From the NCBI GenBank assembly GCA_019424645.1, contig JAHYZB010000005.1, positions 29,776 through 68,089 on the forward strand: a stretch of 38,314 bases of DNA. The letters are read 5' to 3'. This document shows, piece after piece, positions 24,597-33,574 of this stretch (position 1 is its first letter; every line of letters starts with the position of its first letter). Source of the DNA: Oxalobacter formigenes (lineage in GTDB: Bacteria > Pseudomonadota > Gammaproteobacteria > Burkholderiales > Burkholderiaceae_D). The notes under the pieces were generated by a model. The model saw only the letters and a list, made by a program, of their open reading frames with translations, was not told where the DNA came from and did no database searches. The translations under genes were made by a program, and so were the position numbers.

Positions 24597-25490
24597 TCAG
24601 GACTTGCCGGTTCCCGTTTCAAGGAGGTAACTGGCGCCAGCATCTTTTTCAAGTGCAGAGACCAGATAAGGCATCGTTTCTTCCAGTTCATCCGCCAGTT
24701 TCCATGGCGGATTGACGACGAACATGCCACTGGAAACCAGGCCGAAACCATCAAGCGCCTGTCCACCAATTGAAAGCGTCACATTCAGCCATTCCTGATT
24801 GACCGTTTTTTTCAGACGCTGGGCAAAACGTTGCGATTCAGGCCGTTGCAATACGGGATACCAGATAAGATAGGTTCCTGTTGGAAAACGTTTCATCGCG
24901 TCGGCGATGCTGTCGATGACTTTCTGGTAATCCATCTTGTTTTCATAAGGCGGATCGATTAGCACGACTGCCCTTCTGCTCGGAGGTGGCAATACCGCTT
25001 TCAATGCTGCAAACCCGTCATTCCTGTCTACGATGACCCGCTTGCCACGCCCTGCAGAGCGTTGACCTGACGGTTGCTCCTGTTTCGCCAGCTCCTGAAA
25101 ATTCTTCGCCAGATTCTGGATTTCCGTCGGATGCAGCTCATAAAGACGCAGTCTGTCCTGTGAACGCAGTAGCTTTTCCGCTATAAAGGGTGAACCCGGA
25201 TAGTATTGAAGCTTGCCGGAAGGATTCATGTCATGAATCAGATTCAGGTAATCCGCGACATACCCGGGAGCTTCTTTTTCGGGCCACAATTTCTGGATAC
25301 CCGTTTCAGATTCAGCACTTTTCTGTGCCTGTGCCCCTTTCAGGGAATAAACCCCTGACCCAGCATGCGTATCGACATAAAAAACTGCCGCTTCTTTCTG
25401 AATGGCGTGTGTTAGTGTCTGTATCAGCACGACATGCTTTAAGACATCCGCATGATTGCCTGCATGAAAAGCGTGTTGATAACTGAACAT
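24597..25490 (-). CDS. rlmJ: 23S rRNA (adenine-2030 N6)-methyltransferase RlmJ
   Basis: A 297-residue protein beginning MFSYQHAFHAGNHADVLKH, the hallmark of RlmJ. It contains VDTHAGSGVYSL (SAM site) and the catalytic VLIDPPYE motif of N6-adenine methyltransferases, plus a small helical insert. It methylates A2030 of 23S rRNA in E. coli. It stands alone between the RsmI-like gene and the LysR gene. Confidence 0.95.
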   Translation of the reverse strand: MFSYQHAFHAGNHADVLKHVVLIQTLTHAIQKEAAVFYVDTHAGSGVYSLKGAQAQKSAESETGIQKLWPEKEAPGYVADYLNLIHDMNPSGKLQYYPGSPFIAEKLLRSQDRLRLYELHPTEIQNLAKNFQELAKQEQPSGQRSAGRGKRVIVDRNDGFAALKAVLPPPSRRAVVLIDPPYENKMDYQKVIDSIADAMKRFPTGTYLIWYPVLQRPESQRFAQRLKKTVNQEWLNVTLSIGGQALDGFGLVSSGMFVVNPPWKLADELEETMPYLVSALEKDAGASYLLETGTGKS

Positions 25491-25563
25491 ATGCCTGACC
25501 TTCTTTCAATTGGATAAAGTAAACGCTTATTTTAACTGCCGCCAAAACTTTCTTGTAAAGCTT

Positions 25564-26439
25564 TTAGAACATCTCCAGAAACAATTTGGCCGCAGCTGAC
25601 AGCGGTTTGTCTTTTTTCCACAAAATGGCGGAAAACGATTGCAACTGACATCCGGCAATCGCCATTGCATGAAAATCTTCCGCTGGCCTGACAGACAAAG
25701 TCGATACCGGCAATATGGCAATACCGAGCCTCGCTTCAACCAGAGAGAGAATGGCTGAAACGTTATCACTCTCACAGAACACATTGGCATTGATCCCGTT
25801 GTTTTTCATTTCATCGATAACCATATCGTGGCACTGGATTCCTGCCTGCCGATGCATCAGTATGAGTGGCTCTTCTCCCAGCTCTTCCAATGCGATATTG
25901 TCTTTTCCGATCCACTTTTCATCGTCACTGCGTGAGACAGCCATCCAGGATTCCGTCAACAGCGGTTTCGACTCGTAAGACCCCATCGGCACCGGCAAGC
26001 GGGCAATGCCGAATTCGATCATGTCCGCATTCAGCAATTCCAGAATACGATACGTGTTCCCTTCCCGCCACTGAAACCGGACATGGGGATATTCCTGATG
26101 AAAACGCTTTATTCGTTCCGGAATATAGATATTTCCGATCGCAGGAGGACTGCCGATGGTCAACACACCATTGACGCCATATTCAACATCCTTGGCTTCG
26201 ATAGCCGCGACTTTCATCAACCCGAGGATCTGTTCTGCGCGCTGGTAAAAAGCAAGCCCTGCCTTTGTCAGGGAGAGACTGCGGGTGTTCCGTTCAATCA
26301 GCCTCACACCCAGTTCTTCCTCAAGCAGCTTGAGCTGGTAACTCAAGGGCGGCTGGGCAATATGCAACCTCTGTGCGGCACGGCTGATCTGTCCTTCCTC
26401 TGCGATGGCGCAGAAATAGCGTAATTGGCGAACATCCAT
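25564..26439 (-). CDS. LysR-family transcriptional regulator
   Basis: A 291-residue regulator, started at the ATG at 26439 with a strong GAGGTG site upstream. The winged helix-turn-helix spans residues 1-60 (QLRYFCAIAEEGQISRAAQR, then LEEELGVRLIERN). The remaining residues form the two-lobed effector domain beginning near 90 (GVLTIGSPPAIGN). It is divergent from the PanE-like gene, so it very probably controls that gene and itself from the shared AT-rich gap. The effector is unknown. Confidence 0.93.
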   Translation of the reverse strand: MDVRQLRYFCAIAEEGQISRAAQRLHIAQPPLSYQLKLLEEELGVRLIERNTRSLSLTKAGLAFYQRAEQILGLMKVAAIEAKDVEYGVNGVLTIGSPPAIGNIYIPERIKRFHQEYPHVRFQWREGNTYRILELLNADMIEFGIARLPVPMGSYESKPLLTESWMAVSRSDDEKWIGKDNIALEELGEEPLILMHRQAGIQCHDMVIDEMKNNGINANVFCESDNVSAILSLVEARLGIAILPVSTLSVRPAEDFHAMAIAGCQLQSFSAILWKKDKPLSAAAKLFLEMF

Positions 26440-26577
26440 TTGACACCTCAATTTATATTTAAATCATATTTATTATAAACAAAAAAAGTATTTTTTATAT
26501 AAATAAGAGCTGTGTATACTCATATCAACACCACTGTTATTTCATCCGTTAATGTTGTGCAAACAAGGAGACTGAAC
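26440..26577. promoter_or_regulatory. divergent control region for the LysR and PanE-like genes
   Basis: This 138-bp gap is very AT-rich. ATTTATAT (26451-26458) and ATATAAAT (26497-26504) are inverted copies 38 bp apart, and a TATACT -10 candidate for the plus-strand gene lies at 26515-26520 with no good -35, as in activator-dependent promoters. AAGGAG (26565-26570) is the ribosome site of the PanE-like gene. Confidence 0.45.
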
Positions 26578-27552
26578 ATGAAAATCTGTATATTCGGTGC
26601 CGGTGCGATCGGCGGTTATCTGGCAGTTGAACTGGCACTCGCCGGAAATGAAGTATGTGTAATAGCAAGGGGCGAACATCTGGACGCCATCAAAAAGAAT
26701 GGCCTGACTCTCCGGATCAACGGAAAAGAAAAGAACGCCAAGATTGCTGCCAGCAGTAATCCGGCTGATTTCGGCCCACAGGACTATGTCATTTGTGCGC
26801 TCAAAGCTCACCAGTCTTATGAATCGGCAGAACAGTTCGCGCCTCTTTTGGGACCGGATACGGCGATGGTGACCGCCATGAACGGTATACCCTGGTGGTA
26901 TTTCTACAAGAATGGCGGTGAATTCGACGGCCGTCATCTTGAATCGGTCGATCCGGGAGCAAAACAATGGAAGCTGATCGGTCCGGAACGGGCTATCGGG
27001 TGCGTTGTCGATCCGGCCTGTGAAATCATCGCCCCGGGCATCGTTGAACATCATGAATTCAATCGCTTCATTCTCGGCGAACCCGACGGCAGCAAATCCG
27101 ACCGTGTCATGGCGCTGTCGGAGGCGATGAAAGTGGCCAATTTCGACGCACCTGTTCGCGACGCCATCCGCTGGAACGTCTGGCTGAAATTGTGGGGCAA
27201 TGTCTGTTTCAATCCAATCAGCGCTTTGACACACACGACGCTCGACCAGATCACGTCCGGCGATTTGGGTAAACTCTGCAGACTGGCCATGGTTGAAGCG
27301 AAAGCCGTCACGGAAGCTCTGGATGTTTTCATCCCTGAAGAAATGATCGACAGGCGCCTGACCATAGCAGGCAAGGCAGTCGGTCATAAAATGTCGATGC
27401 TGCAGGATCTGGAAAGAAAACGGTCGATGGAAATCGACGCACTGGTCACGGCAGTACAGGAACTCGGTCGTTTAACCCATGTTCCGACCCCGACAATCGA
27501 TATTCTGCTGACGCTGGTTCAGGCAAGAGGACGGCAAGCGGGACTCTATTGA
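26578..27552 (+). CDS. 2-dehydropantoate 2-reductase (PanE/ApbA family)
   Basis: A 324-residue protein from the ATG at 26578, preceded by AAGGAG at 7 bases. It opens MKICIFGAGAIGGYLAVELA with the GxGxxG NADP site, carries the family's VTAMNGIPWWYF stretch, and has the helical C-terminal domain with NVWLKLWGNVCFNPISALT. PanE reduces ketopantoate to pantoate for coenzyme A synthesis. Because the gene is alone, LysR-controlled and such paralogues are common in Burkholderiales, it may act on another 2-keto acid instead. A terminator follows. Confidence 0.88.
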   Translation: MKICIFGAGAIGGYLAVELALAGNEVCVIARGEHLDAIKKNGLTLRINGKEKNAKIAASSNPADFGPQDYVICALKAHQSYESAEQFAPLLGPDTAMVTAMNGIPWWYFYKNGGEFDGRHLESVDPGAKQWKLIGPERAIGCVVDPACEIIAPGIVEHHEFNRFILGEPDGSKSDRVMALSEAMKVANFDAPVRDAIRWNVWLKLWGNVCFNPISALTHTTLDQITSGDLGKLCRLAMVEAKAVTEALDVFIPEEMIDRRLTIAGKAVGHKMSMLQDLERKRSMEIDALVTAVQELGRLTHVPTPTIDILLTLVQARGRQAGLY

Positions 27553-27568
27553 AAAACAATTCGTTTAA

Positions 27569-27603
27569 AACATCCTGAATTTCTCCGGAACAGGATGTTT
27601 TTT
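27569..27603 (+). terminator. terminator of the PanE-like gene
   Basis: AACATCCTG (27569-27577) and CAGGATGTT (27591-27599) form a 9-bp stem with a 13-base loop, running into a T tract to 27603. It lies 17 bp after the stop codon. Confidence 0.85.
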
Positions 27604-27827
27604 ATTTCTTTTTGCCATTTATATTCCATCGGGAAATCTTTTCACCATGATTTTCGCCAGATATTCCCTGAAAAGCGGCTAGCTTTTGATTTATTTGAAC
27701 TTTATTCCTTCTCAAATCGATAAAAATATTGAAGAAAACCGGTATCAATGCTTGCAGATTTATCCACAGGACTATTATCATATAGTTGTGCCAACAGCAC
27801 ATTTTCTTCTTTTGAATGAGGCTTAAC
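27604..27827. other. intergenic region before the MliC-like gene
   Basis: No gene is seen. A possible promoter, TTGCAG (27752-27757), 18-bp spacer, TATCAT (27776-27781), would start about 40 bp upstream of the next ATG. A perfect DnaA-box sequence, TTATCCACA, lies at 27760-27768 within that spacer; being single, it does not suggest an origin. Confidence 0.35.
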
Positions 27828-28292
27828 ATGCATAAACTTCTGGCCGCTATTTTCGTTGTAGCAGGATTCGCTCTTCCATTTACTATTGGATCTGCGCAGG
27901 CCAAACCTGTCACCAAGTCCCAAAAAGCAAAAAAACCCGTCAAGAAAAAAACTGCTAAAAAAACACAGGCTGCACAAAAAGAAGAAGCAGTGGTCAATGT
28001 AGCGGGAATGAGTGGTTCACAATATAATTGTGAGCTCGGCAATAAATTAACCGTTTACAAAAAATCCGACGATCCAAGTTACGTCAATCTTCAATGGCGA
28101 AACAAGATGCACCGGATGCTGCGTACGGCAACCACCACCGGTGCTGAACGTTATGAAGATAAAAGTACTGGCCTCGTCTGGGTAAACATCCCGGCGAAAA
28201 GCATGCTCCTGGATAGCAAAAAAGGGAGCCAGCTGGCTAATGAATGCCGTAATCCTGAACAAAAAAAAGCTTTGGTGGCCGCTAAAAACTAA
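27828..28292 (+). CDS. small exported MliC-like protein (possible C-type lysozyme inhibitor)
   Basis: A 154-residue protein started at the ATG at 27828, with GAGG six bases upstream; an ATG four codons earlier is less well placed. A signal peptide covers about 1-25 (ending GSAQA). It is followed by a Lys/Ala-rich linker (26-53, 13 Lys) and a domain with C68 and C140, TTTGAERYEDKSTGLVWVN and a closing NEC. The Cys spacing and GxRY-like and LVW elements resemble the MliC/PliC lysozyme inhibitors. There is no lipobox, so it would be periplasmic. The assignment is moderate; the basic linker is unusual. Confidence 0.62.
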   Translation: MHKLLAAIFVVAGFALPFTIGSAQAKPVTKSQKAKKPVKKKTAKKTQAAQKEEAVVNVAGMSGSQYNCELGNKLTVYKKSDDPSYVNLQWRNKMHRMLRTATTTGAERYEDKSTGLVWVNIPAKSMLLDSKKGSQLANECRNPEQKKALVAAKN

Positions 28293-28325
28293 ACTTTTAA
28301 TTGTTTTTGTTTCAGTCTGACTGAT

Positions 28326-28348
28326 GAATGGCCCGGAAAGGGCCATTC
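28326..28348 (+). promoter_or_regulatory. perfect hairpin in the acnA leader
   Basis: GAATGGCCC (28326-28334) and GGGCCATTC (28340-28348) form a perfect 9-bp stem with a GGAAA loop. It ends 15 bases before the acnA ATG and 6 bases before its GGAG site. No T tract follows, so it is more likely a leader structure than a plain terminator of the preceding gene. Confidence 0.55.
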
Positions 28349-28363
28349 GTATTTGGAGTTTTC

Positions 28364-31087
28364 ATGTCTTGTTTCACACAGAATACCTATAAAGAATTTC
28401 CTGTCACCAACGAGAAAAAGGGGCATTTCTATTCCATTCCCGATCTTGGAAAAGAACTCGGCCTCGATTTGTCCCGCCTGCCTGTCTCTATCCGGATCGT
28501 TCTCGAATCCGTACTGCGTAATTGTGACGGCAAGAAAATTACGGAAGAACACGTACGCCAATTGGCTAACTGGAAGCCGAATGAAGAACGTACCAACGAA
28601 ATTCCTTTCGTCGTTGCACGTGTGATTTTGCAGGACTTCACCGGTATTCCGCTGCTTGTCGATCTCGCCGCCATGAGAAATGTTGCCGTCCACACAGGCA
28701 AGAACCCGAAGAAGATCGAACCGCTGGTTCCCGTCGATCTGGTTGTGGATCATTCCGTCCAGATCGATTATTTCCGTCAGGACAACGCGCTCGACCTCAA
28801 CATGAAACTGGAATTCGACCGTAACCGGGAACGTTACCAGTTCATGAAGTGGGGCATGCAGGCTTTCGATACGTTCGGTGTCGTTCCTCCCGGCTTCGGT
28901 ATCGTCCATCAGGTCAATATGGAATATCTGGCCCGTGGCGTCCACAAACGTAATGATGCTGAACTCGGTGACATTTATTATCCGGATACACTGGTCGGTA
29001 CCGATTCGCACACGACCATGATCAATGGCGTCGGTGTCGTTGGATGGGGTGTCGGTGGTATCGAAGCAGAAGCAGGTATGCTCGGACAGCCGGTTTATTT
29101 CCTGACGCCTGATGTCATCGGCATGAACCTGACTGGCAAATTGCGCGAAGGCTGTACCGCAACCGATCTGGTCCTGACCATCACCGAACTGCTACGCAAG
29201 GAAAAAGTCGTCGGCAAGTTTGTCGAATTCTTTGGCGAAGGCGCAGCTTCCCTGTCCGCTACCGACCGGGCAACGATTGCCAATATGGCTCCGGAATACG
29301 GTGCAACTATCGGTTTCTTTACTGTCGATGAAGCCACAATCAGTTATTTCAAAAATACCGGCCGCAGCGATGAAGAAGTCGCTGCGCTGGAATCCTACTT
29401 CAAGGCACAGGGACTGTTTGGCATCCCTGAAGCAGGCCAGATCGATTACACCCGTGTCGTCAATCTTGACCTCGGCAGCGTCACAACATCCGTTGCAGGT
29501 CCAAGACGCCCACAGGATCGCATTGAACTGGGCAACCTGAAGAAACGTTTTACCGAGTTGTTCAGTGCTCCGGTCAAGGACGGTGGTTTTAACAAAAAAC
29601 CGGCTGATATGAATGCGAGCTATGTCAATTCCGACAATGTCGAATTGAAAAATGGCGACATCCTGATCGCAGCCATTACCTCGTGCACCAATACCAGCAA
29701 CCCGGCTGTCCTGCTGGCTGCCGGACTGCTCGCGAAAAAAGCGGTCGAAGCCGGCTTGCAGGTTTCGCCACGTATCAAAACCTCATTGGCTCCGGGTTCC
29801 AGAATTGTGACCAACTATCTGGAAAAAGCCGGTCTCTTGCCTTATCTTGAAAAACTTGGTTTCAACGTGGCCGCCTACGGTTGCACCACCTGTATCGGGA
29901 ATGCCGGTGACCTGACGCCGGCCATGAACGAAGCTATCGTTAAAAACGATGTGGTCGCTGCGGCTGTCTTGTCCGGTAACCGTAACTTTGAAGCCCGTAT
30001 CCATCCGAACATTCGCGCCAACTTCCTGGCATCGCCTCCGCTCGTCGTGGCTTATGCGATTGCCGGAAATGTCACACGCGATCTGACGACGGAACCGCTC
30101 GGAAAAGGAAAGGATGGCAAAGACGTTTATCTCTCCGATATCTGGCCAACTTCGCACGAAGTGGCTGAGCTGGTTCCTCTGGCTCTGGATGCGCCGTCTT
30201 TCCGCAAGAACTATAGCGATATCAAATCGGCTCCGGGTGAACTCTGGCAAAAAATTTCCGGCTTTGCGACAGGTGACGTTTATGACTGGCCGCAATCGAC
30301 CTATATTGCCGAACCGCCTTTCTTCAGCGATTTCAGTATGGAACCGAACGCGGCATCCGCCAATATTTCAGGAGCCCGTGCCCTTGCCCTGTTTGGTGAT
30401 TCGATTACGACAGATCATATTTCCCCTGCCGGTTCGATTCAGGAAAAAAGCCCTGCCGGAGCCTGGCTGCTGGAACACGGTATTTCGAAAGCCAACTTCA
30501 ATTCCTTCGGTTCCCGCCGTGGCAACCATGAAGTGATGATGCGCGGCACATTCGGCAACGTCCGTATCAAGAACCAGATGTTGCCCGTACAAGCGGATGG
30601 CAGCCGTCGTGAAGGCGGTTATACCCTGTATCAGCCGGGTGGTGAAGAAACGTCGATATTCGACGCGGCAATGCGCTACCAGAAAGAAAAAGTGCCTACT
30701 ATCGTTATCGGTGGTGAGGAATACGGTACCGGTTCTTCCCGTGACTGGGCTGCAAAAGGCACCCAGTTGCTGGGCGTAAAAGCGGTTATCGCCCGTTCCT
30801 TCGAACGTATCCACCGTTCCAATCTGGTCGGCATGGCGGTTTTGCCGCTTCAGTTTACGGGTAAGGACAGCGCTGAATCACTGGGACTGAAAGGTGATGA
30901 AACTTTCGATCTGACAGGACTGGACGACATCACTCCATTACAGGATGTGACGCTCGTCGTCCATCGCGCCGATGGTACCTCACAAAACGTGCCTCTACTG
31001 CTTCGTATCGATACACCGATTGAAGTGGACTATTACCGTCACGGCGGTATTCTTCCATTTGTTTTGAGACAGTTGCTTGCAAACTGA
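28364..31087 (+). CDS. acnA: aconitate hydratase A
   Basis: A 907-residue aconitase. I choose the ATG at 28364 because GGAG lies 7 bases upstream and the product begins MSCFTQNTYKEF; an in-frame ATG at 28328 falls inside a hairpin. The 4Fe-4S ligands are C441 (SCTNTSNP), C507 and C510 (GCTTCIGN). The AcnA pattern is clear: LMQDFTGIP-like segment near residue 90, VDHSVQIDYF, YPDTLVGTDSHTTMING, and the swivelling domain with SRDWAAKGT. It interconverts citrate and isocitrate in the TCA cycle. It is followed by a strong terminator. Confidence 0.97.
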   Translation: MSCFTQNTYKEFPVTNEKKGHFYSIPDLGKELGLDLSRLPVSIRIVLESVLRNCDGKKITEEHVRQLANWKPNEERTNEIPFVVARVILQDFTGIPLLVDLAAMRNVAVHTGKNPKKIEPLVPVDLVVDHSVQIDYFRQDNALDLNMKLEFDRNRERYQFMKWGMQAFDTFGVVPPGFGIVHQVNMEYLARGVHKRNDAELGDIYYPDTLVGTDSHTTMINGVGVVGWGVGGIEAEAGMLGQPVYFLTPDVIGMNLTGKLREGCTATDLVLTITELLRKEKVVGKFVEFFGEGAASLSATDRATIANMAPEYGATIGFFTVDEATISYFKNTGRSDEEVAALESYFKAQGLFGIPEAGQIDYTRVVNLDLGSVTTSVAGPRRPQDRIELGNLKKRFTELFSAPVKDGGFNKKPADMNASYVNSDNVELKNGDILIAAITSCTNTSNPAVLLAAGLLAKKAVEAGLQVSPRIKTSLAPGSRIVTNYLEKAGLLPYLEKLGFNVAAYGCTTCIGNAGDLTPAMNEAIVKNDVVAAAVLSGNRNFEARIHPNIRANFLASPPLVVAYAIAGNVTRDLTTEPLGKGKDGKDVYLSDIWPTSHEVAELVPLALDAPSFRKNYSDIKSAPGELWQKISGFATGDVYDWPQSTYIAEPPFFSDFSMEPNAASANISGARALALFGDSITTDHISPAGSIQEKSPAGAWLLEHGISKANFNSFGSRRGNHEVMMRGTFGNVRIKNQMLPVQADGSRREGGYTLYQPGGEETSIFDAAMRYQKEKVPTIVIGGEEYGTGSSRDWAAKGTQLLGVKAVIARSFERIHRSNLVGMAVLPLQFTGKDSAESLGLKGDETFDLTGLDDITPLQDVTLVVHRADGTSQNVPLLLRIDTPIEVDYYRHGGILPFVLRQLLAN

Positions 31088-31102
31088 TTTCGGCAAAACA
31101 GT

Positions 31103-31133
31103 AAAAAAGGGCAGCAGTCGCTGCCCTTTTTTT
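31103..31133 (+). terminator. strong rho-independent terminator of acnA
   Basis: GGGCAGC (31109-31115) and GCTGCCC (31120-31126) form a 7-bp GC-rich stem with a tetraloop, flanked by an A tract and seven T residues (31127-31133). It starts 16 bp after the stop. Confidence 0.95.
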
Positions 31134-31446
31134 ATGGCTTTAATGAATCCGGGTGAAAACACGACTGCCTTGGGAGATGAACAGGTAATGTACAAATCAG
31201 GGAAAACGGGCAAAGGAAAAACTTTTTCACTTTTACCAGTTAATAGATTAGAGAGATTTCACAAAGATAAAAAATGCCTGTTCCCGTAGTATGGGATAAA
31301 ACAGAATATGCTATTGAAAAAAACGAATTCGTCGTTTTCATGCAAAATGAAGTTTCAATTAAAATTTTAGATTCAACAAATCGTTGTAGCGGCTGTTTTT
31401 TATATTAAAGTTAAGCATCGCCTTCCTTCTATCCAGAGATTTGCAT
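31134..31446. other. intergenic region between acnA and the Sel1-repeat gene
   Basis: These 313 bases are AT-rich and hold no gene I can support. A short palindrome, ACGAATTCGT (about 31324-31333), is the only symmetric element seen. The promoter of the Sel1-repeat gene should lie in the second half, but I cannot place it. Confidence 0.5.
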
Positions 31447-32334
31447 ATGAACAGCCAGACTGCCAGAAAAATGATTTTTTTCGATATCCGGGCAAACCAT
31501 TTTTTTCACGCGTTTTTGCTGCTTGCCATGTCATTTCTGGCCGGTGTCGCTTTTGCCGATGACTTCGACGATGGTGTCAGCGCATACAAAAGCGGGCACT
31601 ATCAGCAGGCACTTTCGCTGTTTGAGGCGGGCGCGAAAAAAGACAACCCGAAATCGACTTATGCTTTGGGTCTTCTGTATAAAAACGGCGTGATCGTCAG
31701 AAAAGATATCGAGCGTGGCCTGAATCTGATTATGAAGTCAGCCAATCAGGGATTCGCGAGAGCCCAGAATTATCTCGGGGTTACCTACTACGATGGTAAT
31801 GATGTCGCACAGGACTATAAAGAAGCTTTCGATTGGTATGGCAAGGCAGCTGTTCAGGGCTATCCTGATGCTGAATACAATCTGGCGGTCATGTATGGCC
31901 TTGGAAAAGGAACCCGGCAGGATTTTGCGGAAGCCATAAAATGGCTGCGCAAGGCTGCCATGCACCAGCTTCCGGAAGCCCAGTACGGCCTTGGCGTGAT
32001 GTATGCTCGTGGATTGGGCGTAACGAAAAACGAAGGGCAATCCGCATACTGGTTCGGAAAGGCGGCACGGGCCGGTTATATGAAAGCGCAAAACAAACTC
32101 GGCGTTTTATATTCGGAAGGTATCGGACTGGAAAAGGACGAGAAAAAAGCATTCCACTGGTTTGAAGCCGCTGCCGAAAAAGGTTATGCGAAAGCCCAAT
32201 TCAATCTGGCGGTCATGTATGACAAGGGAATAGGTATTGCAAGGGATATATCCAAAGCTGTTATGTGGTATCGGAAAGCGGCAGTTCAAGGCAATGTGGA
32301 AGCACAAAAACGTTTGAAACAACTGCATCCATAA
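31447..32334 (+). CDS. exported Sel1-repeat (TPR-like) protein
   Basis: A 295-residue protein from the ATG at 31447 (a TTG two codons earlier is possible). A signal peptide covers about 1-37, with cleavage likely after VAFA. The rest is six Sel1-like repeats of about 36 residues (units such as YNLAVMYGLGKGTRQDFAEA and YGLGVMYARGLGVTKNEGQS) with a partial seventh at the end. Such solenoids are protein-binding scaffolds in the periplasm; the partner is unknown. The gene stands alone after the acnA terminator and converges on hemY with 30 bp between stops. Confidence 0.9.
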   Translation: MNSQTARKMIFFDIRANHFFHAFLLLAMSFLAGVAFADDFDDGVSAYKSGHYQQALSLFEAGAKKDNPKSTYALGLLYKNGVIVRKDIERGLNLIMKSANQGFARAQNYLGVTYYDGNDVAQDYKEAFDWYGKAAVQGYPDAEYNLAVMYGLGKGTRQDFAEAIKWLRKAAMHQLPEAQYGLGVMYARGLGVTKNEGQSAYWFGKAARAGYMKAQNKLGVLYSEGIGLEKDEKKAFHWFEAAAEKGYAKAQFNLAVMYDKGIGIARDISKAVMWYRKAAVQGNVEAQKRLKQLHP

Positions 32335-32364
32335 GACGTGAAAACGAAAAGAAATCCGGAAAAG

Positions 32365-33570
32365 TCAGCCCTTGAGAATCTGGCGGCTGATCGACGCCTC
32401 ACGGTAATGCTCGACCGCTTTTTCTTCGTGCCCCAGCCTGTCATGTAATTGCGCAAGCAAAAGGTGAGCCTGATACAGGACTTTCCGGTCGGAGGCAAGC
32501 GAAACGGCTTCTTCAAAACAGTTTACTGATTTGTCGAACTGTTTCTGTCGGGAGGCCAAGACACCCTGAGCCAGCAGAAGCTGAGGCTGCCGTCCGTATT
32601 TTTCCAGCCATCGTTCACAATGCCCAGTTTGAATTACCAGATCGGCAGGTTCCCTGCTTTCGGCAAATTCAACAAACGCATTCACCAGCCGGTCGTCCCA
32701 GAATTTATCCAGCACATGGCACAATATTGCTTCGCTGTTTTTAGGCAACATGCAATGGTAAAACGCTTTTGCCGCACTGATAGCAACAGCCGGTTTTTCC
32801 TGCTCTTCTCCGGGAATGTTTTGCCATATAAGCGTTACCGATTCCACGTCTGGCGCAGCTGAATTGAGAAGATTGACATATGCAGCCTCTTTCAGCTTTT
32901 CCGACAATACCGGACGAATGGAGTGATGCTTGTCCAGAGACTGAACGAGCCGGAGCACTTCTTTCCAGTTCCCGATCTGCTGGTTGGCCTTCAGGGACAA
33001 ACGCTGGATATGGATATGACGCGTACCATTTGCATTGAGTTCGTTAATGACGTCCAGTGCCTTATGTGGCTGATGCTCGTCGATATACAACTCGGCTTTC
33101 GTTACAAGACATGCCGTATCGTAATCTTTGTCATCCTCTATGCTTTTCAGGTAATCGTCACGTTTGTCGTATTGCTGAACGGCCTGTGATGCCCGCGCTC
33201 CGATCAGGGCGGCGTATCCCTTGTTCCTTTCCCAATCCCAGGCCTTTCCTGCCGCTTTCTGTGCCTGCACGAAACGGCCTTCAAACAGGGCCTTCAGGGA
33301 TTCCCGCAAAGCCTGATTGCTTTCCTGCTCTTTTTTTTGTTCGCGTATCTGTGAAACCCGGGACGGCAAACGCAAAGCCAGATGAATGGCCTTGAAAACC
33401 AGAAACAGCAAAATGTACAGCAGAACCAGCAGCAAAAGGAAAAAGTTGAGCGAGATATCGACCCGGTATGGCGGCCAGAAGAAAACGACGTTCCCCGCAT
33501 TGAAACGCACCAGTACGGCCAGCCCGACCGCTGTCGCAAAAAGGGAGAGTATCCAGAGAAAGATTCGCAT
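32365..33570 (-). CDS. hemY: HemY, heme-biosynthesis-associated TPR membrane protein
   Basis: A 401-residue protein with two N-terminal membrane helices (about 1-22 and 41-66) that include the family segment VVFFWPPYRVDISLNF, then a tetratricopeptide-rich region (about 90-395). Proteobacterial HemY is named for its position in the hemCDXY operon; its biochemical role is not settled and it is unrelated to the protoporphyrinogen oxidase HemY of Bacillus. It begins 4 bp after the hemX stop. Confidence 0.93.
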   Translation of the reverse strand: MRIFLWILSLFATAVGLAVLVRFNAGNVVFFWPPYRVDISLNFFLLLLVLLYILLFLVFKAIHLALRLPSRVSQIREQKKEQESNQALRESLKALFEGRFVQAQKAAGKAWDWERNKGYAALIGARASQAVQQYDKRDDYLKSIEDDKDYDTACLVTKAELYIDEHQPHKALDVINELNANGTRHIHIQRLSLKANQQIGNWKEVLRLVQSLDKHHSIRPVLSEKLKEAAYVNLLNSAAPDVESVTLIWQNIPGEEQEKPAVAISAAKAFYHCMLPKNSEAILCHVLDKFWDDRLVNAFVEFAESREPADLVIQTGHCERWLEKYGRQPQLLLAQGVLASRQKQFDKSVNCFEEAVSLASDRKVLYQAHLLLAQLHDRLGHEEKAVEHYREASISRQILKG

Positions 33571-33574
33571 GGCA

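Noticed and set aside
26542..27387. Long open frame (281 codons) on the minus strand opposite the PanE-like gene
   Set aside because: It lies wholly antisense to a clearly conserved gene and its product shows no recognisable family features; it is a codon-bias shadow.
27760..27768. Perfect DnaA box TTATCCACA
   Set aside because: It is single, with no cluster of boxes, no AT-rich unwinding region and no dnaA or gidA-type neighbours, so it is not evidence of an origin.
31077..31289. Short plus-strand frame of 70 codons starting inside the end of acnA
   Set aside because: It runs through the acnA terminator, overlaps acnA coding sequence, and has no ribosome site or recognisable product.
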